NCBI GenBank assembly: GCA_945859605.1
Contig: OX243812.1
Location: 44,612,509-44,676,508, forward strand
Length of the DNA: 64,000 bases
Direction of reading: 5' to 3'
Source: Lumbricus rubellus
Taxonomy: Eukaryota; Annelida; Clitellata; Crassiclitellata; Lumbricidae
Both the position numbers and the translations under genes were made by a program. How positions within the stretch are numbered: position 1 is the stretch's first letter; each line of letters opens with the position of its first letter. A model generated the notes under the pieces. That model was not told the origin of the DNA and did not search any database. It saw only the letters and a program-made list of their open reading frames with translations. Of the stretch, positions 9,388-20,900 are shown in pieces.

Positions 9388-12300
9388 GTAAGTTTCACGA
9401 ACATATAAACTTGCCTTAATGTTGACTCACATACTTTCTGATAGTAAAGCGTTTTGGCAGTTGTGGCTTTTATTAAAGGACCATTGTTGGTTGTACGAAT
9501 AGCCAATAATTATAATTTATGTGACAATGTTTAGGCTCAAGGATGTTAATGGTGATGTTGAGCACCGTTCAATGATTCTGTTGTGGCTGATGGTGTTAAT
9601 GATCTTGATTATAATAATTTGACATGCGACTTAATGAATTGTTTGCTACGTTATGTTCTTGAAGAGGGTGATCTCACTGAAAGTGATATAACTTTTGTTC
9701 TGTTTGAAAAAATTTGGTGACCTTTAGCCATTGTATAGGGTGTCCAATAAGTTCGTGAACGATTTTGCTTGCAGAAAGCAGAAAATTTTTGCAACAAACA
9801 TTAATAATGCTTATGTCATTTGAAAGATTTATGTCCAGAAACAAAAAAGTGTAAAAAGTGTTAGTTTTTGCAACAAGGAAATGATGTCATCAATTTATGC
9901 TGAAGGGCGAATTTTATGCAGTTTGCGATCGTTTTTCGTGAACAAACTCGAAAATGGGCAAAATAGCAGACGTTTCGTTACCGTACGCTTGAAAGCTGCT
10001 ATTCTTGCTGAAGAAGGATAGCCTATTCTTAGTCCGTTATAGGCGAAAAATAAGGACGATCGAAAGGTTGGGTAGCAAAATGGGTTGAAAGAAACAAGCA
10101 AGAGAAAATGTTTCTGTCGCCTCGCAGGTCAAGTTTAGGTATGACAGCCTCAGAATTAACGTGACTACATTTTGTACCTCAGCATACATCAATTAACTCG
10201 GAGTGTTATATCAATAACATTTTAAAGAAGGAATTAAAACAAGTTTACGACAGACTAGACACTTCTGGAACGATCTCGAAGCGACGACTATTCACTGACA
10301 ACGCTGTTAGCGTTTTCCAGCAGGATGATGCGCGAGCACATAGGGCCTACATCTGCTGTTTCGCGAGCATGGCTGAACGAAAATATTCCTAACTACATTG
10401 AAAACTGGCCTTCAAACTCTCCTGATCTCTCACTGATTGAAAATCTCTGGAGTATACTCTCAAGCAGTGTAGACTACAAAGATCCTGAACCAAAAACTCC
10501 TGTTCGGCTAAAACGTCGTTTGCGAAAAGCATGGAATTCGATATCGGTTGAAACTTTGTACAACCTCATCGAATCTTTGCCCAGACGAATGGAAGCTGTT
10601 ATAGCCAGCAAAGCAATACTATTGCCTATTAAATGGTACAATAATTATTGATTTTTGTTGTGTATTTTTGTTTTAACAAACTAGCAAAATCGTTCACAAA
10701 CTTATTGGACGCCCTATATGTAAATATGAATTGCCTTTGAGCCTGTAAATATGATTTAAAAATTTAATTCTGACCAAGCTATTAGGAAAAAACTTTAAGG
10801 GTCTTTTTGGCCCACTCTGTATATATTACTTTCGTGTACCCGCCATATATGCATAATTTATATATATATCATCATCATCATCATCATCGTCCGTGGGTTC
10901 AACACCCGTTGGTTTCAATCGCAAGTTTCACTGTTTTTCTCCATTTACTCTTCTCCTGTGGGGCCGTCCATAAAGTATGTCACGCTTTTTTTGACCATTT
11001 TTGACCCCCCCTCCCCCCTGTCACAAACTGTCACAAGTCTCGGACCCCCCCCTAAAGTACGTCACTTTCTCGGACCCCCCCCCCCCCTAAAGTACGTCGC
11101 ACTTTCGAATTTTTTTAAAATTAACACCTTATTCAAATTTAATCTAAAACACACTTCACTATTAAACTGTAAAGTTTCCACTTAAAAGAACTATCACAAT
11201 ATTAAAATGACTTTAATAGTAGAATAGTTAATTGTCAACAGTTGTCACAGTCATTCATTGAAGCAGCAACTCAATGTTGATTGAATTTGAAAACAAAAAT
11301 TGCAAAAATTAGACTAGACAATCATATAATACACATCATTTTAAAAAAATTAATGTGTGACGTCACACATGGCTTGACCCCCCTCCCCCCTGTCACAAAC
11401 TGTCACACTTTCTTACACCCCCTCCCCCCCTCGAGCGTGACATACTTTATGGACGGCCCCAGTGCTATTAGACTGAGTCCGTGTATGTCCATGCCACACC
11501 AATCCCCAGGGCCTATTTTAAAGAATTTTTCACCAAGCACGTCCCCCCCCCCCTAAGAAAAAATTGTGAAATTGCAAATGCCTGTTTATTAATAACTAAG
11601 TGCTTTAGCCCATCTATCACACTTGTAAGGTCTTTCTCCAGTATGAGTTTGCTTATGCGTTTCTAGCTTATATTAATAAGTAAATGGTTTAGCACATCTA
11701 TCACACTTGTAAGGTCTCTCCAGTATGAGTTAGATTATGAAAATTTTCAAATTAGCTGAGAACTTGAAATGAGTCAAACGACATGATAATTTGATATTGA
11801 ATTTGATAACATTCCAATTTTTGCATGAACCAAATAGTTTCTTATACTATTCTAACACTGTCATTATAATTATTAGTTACGAAATGGACGACACATGTCT
11901 TAACGGTATCATTGATCATGGGTCAAGTCTTCAAGACAAAGGCAAAGTTTATAGCTAAGCTAACAGACTAACAGTTACTGGCGCCGTCTTGCGGCTGGTC
12001 AGTTTGAGTCGCAGTCAGATAATTAAAACACGTCCTTGAACCATTCCTGGGATTTGGCCTTCACAGTTGGTCGCGAACGTCGGTTACAAGCTTGAAACCA
12101 TGCTCGCAGTGCTGGGCGTACATCAAATTTTGATGTAACCGGCATATTCATTCGGACATGTAAATGTGCATCAACTGTCTCTGCATTGAGGCTGCTTCTA
12201 TCATCATCCTTCATGAGATTGTATGCACTAACAAGTCTCTCCACGTCACATGAATGAGGCTTTGCTGCGAGTAGTCTGGCGACAGCTACAGAAACAGAAC

Positions 12301-15300
12301 GCCAGTCTGCATTAGTCAGACTGATCTTAAGGAAATCCTGCAATGTGCTTGTGTTGGACATCTGCGCTTTCTTTGCAGCGTTCACCAGCTCTCCGTAGCT
12401 ACTGTAGAAGTCACGCTTCGCAAAGTCTGATGCGAGGCCAGTGTACACCCGTTCAATGTCTTCATCAGATGCATTGCCGTTCAGAAGCATTGGTGGAGAA
12501 AGCGCCTGAAACTCCAGTGCATAGCGAAGATCACTGGCACCTTTGTCAGTTCCGAGTCGACTGGTCAGAAAGTTGCACAGCGAACAAATAATCTCAGTCT
12601 TGATGGCATACACATCGCGACCGCAACTGCTAACGAGAGAGTGCTCTCTCTTACAGTGCCTTAATTGGACGACTGTGAGCTTAACAGTGTCGTAACTCTT
12701 GATAACTTCATCGGCTTGTTCCTCATTCCCTGTAATTGTTACTTTCTCCTCATATCCACCTGGGTGCGGACGCTGTAATAATTTCCTTAGGTCCTCCACA
12801 CATTTATCACGATCACTTTCGACGTCAAACAGAGTCACTTGGTTGCCCTGCAACTTCTTCTGAAATCTAGAGTAGATGTACAGCGCGTCACACAAGATCG
12901 CTGCAATGTGAACAGTGTCAGCATTAATCCACTTCTTCAGCATGCCATATTCTTCAGCGTCTTTCAGGGAGAAAGTCTGCAGATGTCGCATCATCGGTCT
13001 GTAGTTGTCCAGAATGGATGACAGAAGACTGTTAGAATATTGTGTGAATCTTATGTCGATTACTGATGGATACTGTCTGACTGTGACGCCAAGTTCTTCC
13101 GCATGCTTCTTGAATTCCTTTGTTCTACATGCTGAACTGTTATAGAAACGCGTAACTGCTTTACAGTCATCTATAACACGCCGTGCTTCAGGAACACCTG
13201 TAGTCATGTCTTTGAACACTAACTGAGAACGGTGAACACTGCACCATATTTTGAGGAGAGGGCTAGGGCCCTTACATGGACTTGACGTGTCCTTAGTGGT
13301 GTTGTCTTTGCGTTCTTGCTCGAGCAGTGTCCATAGCGAATGATGTCTTCCAGTATTTTCTGACGCGCCGTCTGTGACAATAGAGGTTGTTTGCTTAAAT
13401 ATCTCTGGCCATGTTGCTCCACACTTTGCAGACGCCTTCCTGAGTGCCTCCAATAACCCCTCGCTACCTCGCTTCTCGCTTTCAGCCAAGCCCATGTACC
13501 AAGTCTCCATGTCTCCAACCGCCGTTACAACCTGCGCCATAACATGCTTGTTGTCTATTCGCTGCTTGTCAACAGCACCATCAACTCTGAGAGAAAGCGC
13601 AAGGATATCTTTAAATCGGAGTGCAAATGCCTTACGGTCCGTTTCTGCGATTGTCAGTAGCATGTCGCGATGGCTTGCAGGAGTGACATACTGTAGATCT
13701 GTGTTAGTAGGAGAAAACGGAATTTCAGGGTTGTTCAAGTCTATTCTTTCAGCCATCAATGACGCCACGTATCTAGCTGGAAATGACCACGCAGATAGTG
13801 TCCCGCGTTTGGCATCCATGTATACCTTAATCATGTTTCTTGCTATCTTTTGTTCCAATGCAGTGTTAGCAAATCGCAGTTGTTTCTCCAACACAGTTTC
13901 TCCCTCATGTATCCGACCCTCGGCAAGAGCCTTCTGTTGTCGACTACGTGTCAAACAAGCATTGTGTACTGTCGATCCACAGTGTTCATCATACATCTGC
14001 TGCCTGAACACTGCACCATTTGCAGTGCATATGGCTGGGATCCTTTGACAGTGGATCTTCACCAGATCAGGATGTGCACAACAGATTTTGCAATGCACAA
14101 TCCTCCTTCTACCAGACCCACCACGAGCTTCACTTCTGTACTCTGCCCAATGCTCAGCCTCAACCTTCTGTTTGCGTCCTGACTGATTTTTGCTTGACTG
14201 TACAACCCCTTGAAATTAAATTGCCTCGTGAACCTTTTCCTCAAACTCATCGACTTTCACATCCACCGGTTTACTTCCAGCTGGAGATAGCGAAGCTGTC
14301 ACACTTATGGTTGACGCTGAACATGTTAACTGTGCGGATGTCCTTGACTGCTCTTCGGTTGTGGTACTATTACTAGCTGCAGTACTTGTTGAAATTGAAT
14401 GACCAGTGCCACATTCGTCATCAGAAATGTTTGTGTCTGATTCCGCTGTGTGTTGACTATTCTGTTTTTCAATACTTACATAGTGATTTGTGCCAACCAA
14501 CCCCAGATATATAGCGTAAGACTCAGTCTCACATGACGATGCTTGAGATGAGGTAGGTAATGTTGCCATATCAATACGCTGTTCCCCCTCCACAGTTAAA
14601 ATGATGATAGGTCGTCGATACAGATTGACTGCTACAGAAAGAATTACACCATCACCCCATGTGCCACATTTCTTCATGTTGTCGATATATACTTGCAATT
14701 CCTGCTCTGTCATAGCTCCACTGTCCAAGATCATCTGCGACTGTGAGTGCGACTGCAGACATTCAACCAGTTCCATGCGTACATCATGAGCAGTTGTCGC
14801 TGTCGCTGAGCTTCCGCGTCCAAGCTGAGTCAACTGTCTGGCGAGTGAACTAAATAAACAGTTTCCATCTGCAGCCACATTGACAACCATCATATTCCTC
14901 TGTGCAGCTAATGATTTCAACTTATCCATTTCCGTCAACTGTCTCGGCTCAAACGAATCTGAAATTGCAAAGTACACAAGTATGCCAAAGAATGTTAGAT
15001 GGTCGAAAAAATGACACCCACTTTAAAGAACTTGCTTATGCTATAACTCTTACTAAACTACTATTATTGTAGGCTATATATCAGATGCTAGTAGCTTATA
15101 TCTATTCATAATTACATATCTTCAATGATGACACAGAGTCACGGAAGTGCTGAGGGAGACCTTTACCTTTAATATAATACTATATGACAATAATGATATA
15201 GACTGTTTGACAGGTCACTTGGTACAGTTCATCATTTACTTAGCTACATTTATCAATGTAATCGTTTCTTAACTTTTTAAGTTAACATACTGCAACAATT

Positions 15301-17872
15301 TATAATTTTACAGCTGTGTTGAGGACCAAAGCAACTAACCTGCGTGCGCGTTCCTCTTCGTCATTCGTTTAAACATGGCCTGTGTGTCGTTTCCAGGTGA
15401 CGACGCAACCCGTTTTTTACTCATCGTGAAATTCGCAAATGAATGAAGTAATGAACTAAAACAACTGAACTGACCGAAAGGCCTAATAGTCCTAATATCG
15501 TAATAATAAATGTCAATAAACAATTATGAATTATAACGAAAACTCAACTGTAGCCTAAATATTATTATTTTTACATCAGTCACAGTTTGTAAACAAGTTT
15601 AACGCGCTGCATGACGTCATGACGCAGCCCAAATAGATGTATGGAACGCCGTTCGAACTTTCCTAAAGAAATTAAATATATTGGCGGTGTTTTTTAAAAC
15701 AACTTTAAACAAGTTCAGTAAGTGCCGTGCCAGGCGTGCCTGAGCGATCAAGCACGGACCGTCAATTCCTCAGGCACGTTTTTGTAATCTCAAAGCACGG
15801 ACGTGCCTGTCGGCACGTTAAAATAGGCCCTGCCAATCCCTTACATCGTCCAACCATTCTCCACTTGGTCTTCCTCTGATTCGCGTACCATCGATCATTC
15901 CGAATATGGTCTGCTTTACTAGTCGGTTGTTGTTCATCCTGCATACATGTCCGAAGAAATTGAGCTTCCTTATATATATTATGCAATTATGGCATATGTA
16001 TGAGAGTATTGAGAGTTGCTCATGATGCCACTTGGTGCTCAGTCAATTGCTATGTTCAGGTGCCTGAGCAGGTTCCTCATCTCCAATTCTCTCGAGACTT
16101 GCTCTAATCATGTGTTGGGGGGGGGGGGGGGGAGCATGTTTAAAAAAAATCTTGTCTGCTGTTTTGTCTTGGTGTTTAATTGTCTTCCTATTGAGCATTG
16201 ACTTTGTTAAATTATAATAGTTATGTGTTACAACAGTTACATTATTAACACCAAGCCTGGCTTCTTTTTCAGATAAATGCTAACTATGAACTGAGTCAGT
16301 CTCTGTCATACAGGTCTAAGCCTGACATGTTTGAATGCTTTGCTGACTTGGTAAGTATACTGTGCTTATTATTGGTAAGGCTTACTATTATATTAATTTA
16401 AGAGACTCCACAATGTCTGCATCACTGACCAAAGTATGCTGTGCTGTTTAAGAATGCAAAATGGACATAATTGCCACAACAGAAATGACATTTCAAAGAC
16501 ATCAACATACCAATGCTGTGATCTTCTGCAGTCTTACTCTACTGCCCCAGCTTATGGGTTTTGCAATTTAGTCTTTGCTGGTTTCTTAATTGGGTGTTTC
16601 TCATTCTTTTGTAAAGTTAGGGTAATATAAATTGTCGTTTTCTCATAGATGCACAGATTTGCCTATGTCTAAGGGTGGGCCAAGAAAAGTAATCCCTTAG
16701 GGAATTTTACCAATATTTTGACCAAAAGTGGAAATTTTTAAATCACGTTTTGCAGGCATATAGGTAGTTCATGTCTATGCACACAACCACGAGAAAAAAA
16801 ATTGAAACAGAACAAAAGCTATAGGCCTATCACTTTTAACGAGTTCACCAACTGTGTTTTGACGAAAAAATAACGCAACAAAGTAGTAAAAAAACGATTT
16901 TATTTAGTCGCATTTCAAATAATTGTTATCAAATGAACTTGATATTGCTGGATAATGATTATTATTATTTAGAGAAGAAACATATAGCCTACCCGCGTGG
17001 CTGCACATCACTGTAACATCATTTAGCCAGATGACTCTCAGATTGGCAAATGAAGAATTTTCAGATGAATAATTTTGTTATTAACAAAATTTAATTGAAA
17101 TTTAAAAAAAATAAAATGACACCTCATGAGCAAGGTCTTGAAGATCAAGCTATAAAAGTTAAGAGTCAAATTGAGAGTTAAGAGATATGCCGTTGATGAA
17201 AGCATATTGGTCCAGGTTTCAATGAAAAGAACCAATGGCCCCACATCTCCGAATTGAGCACGATAGATTATCAACAAGTGTGGAGAGCTTTGCTGGATGT
17301 ATGCGTAGGCGGAGACTCGGTCTAGAAGTTGGGTGGGATGAATGAGCAGCCGAAGGACAATTGACGAGGCACGACATTTTTGGCAGACGCCTGAGTCGCC
17401 AACCGTCGACATTTTTCATTTTCATTGACGAAATTTTCTGATGATCTTTTTTTAGTCATTTGGTCGAAAATTCCTGAAAACATACCATTTTTTCCTTCCA
17501 GAATGGCTGGTCATCATTTGGTCATTTGCTCAAAAATCTCTTCCTTTAACGTTACCAGTATAGTATATTCACCAATTCACCATGTGCATGTCTTAACACT
17601 TAAGTATTGGCGGAGGGGAACAAATGCATGGACGGTCCTCCGCCACAAACATTGAGGGAGACCGTTACCCCTATCCCCCATAAGTCTCTGCCCATGGATG
17701 TATGAAAGAGATACATACATATAAATGCATATTTATGTACTTATATGCATACAGATATACATGTAATCATGTGTATGCATAATTTGCATGCAATGCCGAC
17801 AGTCATGACAATAGGGAATATTTCTGAGGTATTGTCTACAACTTTTAAGTTATAGACATTTGCAGTGTTTCA

Positions 17873-17967
<95 letters not shown>

Positions 17968-20900
17968 CACTCCAACTGGTGGAAAAGTCGCTCAGCTGAA
18001 TGTCATTCACAGCTCGGGGAGTAGTGGCAATGTCCCGGAGAGGCAGATGGCATTCCCTCGTTGTAGAGCCACCGAGATTCGCTGGAATAGGTACGATGAC
18101 TCCATTGGGTCGTGGGTTGCGGCGGTTATTCGGCTTCCCAACTCAGAAATGAATGTTTGTCCTTCACTACACCACGCGTCGCTGGTCTCCAGGGCGACCG
18201 CCACAAATGCTTGGGTTCTGGTGATGGTGGCATATTTGATAGATTTTGACGCAGCTGCGCGTTCTGCGGCTTCGCCAGCTCCGATGGAAGTGTGTGGAAG
18301 GTGAGACAGGGCGAAAGTGTCGGGCACTGTCACATCCCATGCCAGGCATCGACCTCGTGACCAAGGAATGATCGTCACGCCGTCTGGTCTCTTCCCGTCT
18401 TCTCTTAGTAGGCCGAGCGGTTCCTTTTGAGACGGGATTTTCGCCCTACCAAGAGCTCTCCATATAACGTCATTGATCATGCTGTGTCTTTGGTGTTTCC
18501 CGCTTCCTCCTCTGCACACCAATCCATGCAATCCTCTCGCGTCGACATTCCCTCGGCAGAGGTGGCACACATGAGGTTCACAAAGCGACGTTCCTAATCT
18601 CACCCCAACTGCTAGACGTATCTCCTCGTCTGAGAGGCGCAGGCCCAGAGCAGTTACCGGAGGTGCTAGCAACCAATCTCCTGCGTGTGGTGCCTGAGAG
18701 GCTAAGAGACGAGCCCGGTCAAGTGCTGTATTTGCAGACTCATTCAGGGTTGCCCATGCCTTTCTGGTCCAGAGGCTATCCCACTCTTTTTGACGGTGGG
18801 CGGCTAATCCGGATGGTGGTTCGGATCCCGTGAGTGTCGACCATGCTTTTAGCGCTGTGTCCACTAGGTCGTCCGAGGTGTCAGCCAAATCCGGTGGCAG
18901 TATGTTTGCCTGGAGTTCGCTAGTGCTCGCAGCAGATGCCAAGAAGGCAGAAGGTGTGAGCGTTGCAGCACAGCGAATTCCAAGGCCACCATCGTTCACC
19001 GGTAGAGACGCCTGAAGCCATTTTTCGTCAGATAGCTCCACATTCAGGATACTTGATAATCCTGTTCTCAGCAAAGCATCAAATCTAGTGAGACTAGGAC
19101 AGTCGACGCATAAGGCAGTGCGCATTGTGTAGAGGAGCTTTGGTACACTCAATCCATTACGTAATAGGATTAGAGCATCATGCGAGTGAAGCATGGACAA
19201 CCTCCCTATCGCTCGTTCCAGGTCGTCTGCCTTCTTGCTCACTACCCTATCGATGGCAGGCCCAGGCATCAACGGTGAGCCTAGCAGCGTCGCTTCTTCT
19301 AATGGCGTGTTCTTGAAGCCGTAGAATGAGGGATCGTCAACCTTTTTGTCGGGATTTTGACAAATGACCTCACATTTTGAGCGGTTGAGCATAAGCCCAA
19401 GTTTAGCTGACTCGTTTGCTATACATTCCACGTCGTGGGCCACAACATCTACCTTGCCTCCCAGTGTCAGATCGTCTAGGAATGCCACTCTCAACTCTGA
19501 TTTCAGCTGTAGTAAGAGTGGGTGAATTGTTAAGCAGAATTCTAGTGGATCCAACGGATCGCCTTGCTGGGTTCCTTCTTCTGATCGTAGGACATTTGAA
19601 ACATGTCTCAACATCGGACTGCATGAATATGAAGCATGAGCGAAGCGGTAAAGTTCCGGCATGTCTTTTGCAACTGCTTCCAAAAGTGAGTCAATTCGAA
19701 GAGTGTTGAAAGCATTAGCGAAATCTAGCTTGACCAGAACATCACCATCCGTCTGCATCGAAGTGGCCCAGCGTCGGGTTGCATGTACTGCTGCTTCAGC
19801 GCCTCCAGGTACTCCAACCCCCAGTTGAACGGGGGCGAGTATATTTGATAGCCTGGCCACAGCGTGGGCGTTCGCGCATTTGGCTGCCAAGCGTCGCAAC
19901 GTGTATCCGACAGCGATTGGTCTGATTCCTCCATCTTTCTTCCTCAAAGCAATTAGATTTGCCCCGTAGATGACTTCGTTGACCTCGATCGGCAAGGCTC
20001 CTTCCAACATAAGATTCACCAGCTCACTCAGGTGGCGGATGAGGTTGCAGTCGACTCCAACAGAGATTAAGTCTTTGAGGTGTTGTGGAGTGATACCATC
20101 AGGACCTGCTGCCGAGCCTGCTGGAAACGAAGAGATAGCCTCAATGATCGATCGCTCTGAGATCTGTAGCGGAGCAAACCGATCTGAAACCTTTGGGTCA
20201 CATATTTGTCTCCTGTCTGTCGGAGCTGGCGGGTGATTCGTCTTTAGTGCAGCCAGCGTCTCAGGAGTGTCGGGAGCTGGTTCGTCATCACTGCAGATAA
20301 GGCGGATGGCAGCCTTGTAGTTACCATCTTCCAGTTTGCTGGAATATTATTATTATTATTATTATTAAATAAATTTGTAACATGCGCAAGGTCACACCGA
20401 AATGTGAATCTGAGGCACGGATAGTCAGCCACCATAGGAAGATGCAGTCAGAGATCTATGTGCTTGAAAGCCAAGGAGAAGTAGTGAGTTTTGAGTCGCT
20501 TTTTGAAGGAGGGAAGTGAAATTGAGCTTATAAGAAAGAGCGGAAGCCGATTCCATTCCCTGGGTGCAGAGGCATGGAATACATGCGAGCCCATAACTGT
20601 TCTGCATCGAGGTTCAGCTAAAAGACCCATACTTGATGATCGCAGGCAACGAGGAGGAATATAATGAGTTAGTAGTGACTGAAGGTACAAAGGTGAGTTG
20701 GTGCTGAGGGATTGTAAGTCAGACATGCCAATTTGAATTTAATCCTGTACTGAACAGGAAGCCAGTGCAGTTGATGGAGCTTATGAACTGGTGTGTATTG
20801 GGACGTGCAGCACTACCCACGCTAAGGAGTTTTGGATCTGTTGAGCTCAGTGTCTGAGAGACCCACAAAAACAGCGTTAGCATAATCAAGGCGAGAGGAG

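Larger units (their letters stand above)
11507..15832 (-). mobile_element. complete OTU-hAT transposon, copy 1
   Basis: The 4326-bp element has identical 15-bp terminal inverted repeats, cagggcctattttaa (11507-11521, and reversed at 15818-15832). A perfect 8-bp target duplication, ccaatccc, lies at 11499-11506 and 15833-15840. CAGGG ends and 8-bp duplications are hAT hallmarks. It carries one three-exon gene (12023-15424, minus strand) and a decayed zinc-finger stretch near its 3' end (11590-11735). The 5' subterminal 100 bp holds a cluster of GTGCC/GGCAC motifs, some as inverted pairs. The copy at 60381 matches it without a length difference over the 3620 bp in view. Confidence 0.9.
10868..15985 (-). 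mobile_element. RTE-like LINE 3' end, split by two DNA transposons
   Basis: On the minus strand, 15985-15833 encodes [11 protein letters not shown], then [14 protein letters not shown], the usual C-terminal region of RTE-like pol. The frame continues after a transposon at 11506-11462, and after a foldback element at 10958-10890 ([13 protein letters not shown], then NGC, then stop). It ends in a GAT microsatellite tail at 10889-10868. Joining the three pieces restores one collinear frame, so the transposons at 11507-15832 and 10959-11461 both inserted into this older LINE end. Confidence 0.8.

Noticed and set aside
13374..14048. 224-codon + strand frame opposite the transposase (mirror at 62165-62839)
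   Set aside because: It is an antisense shadow of a conserved transposase exon, present identically in both copies for that reason.
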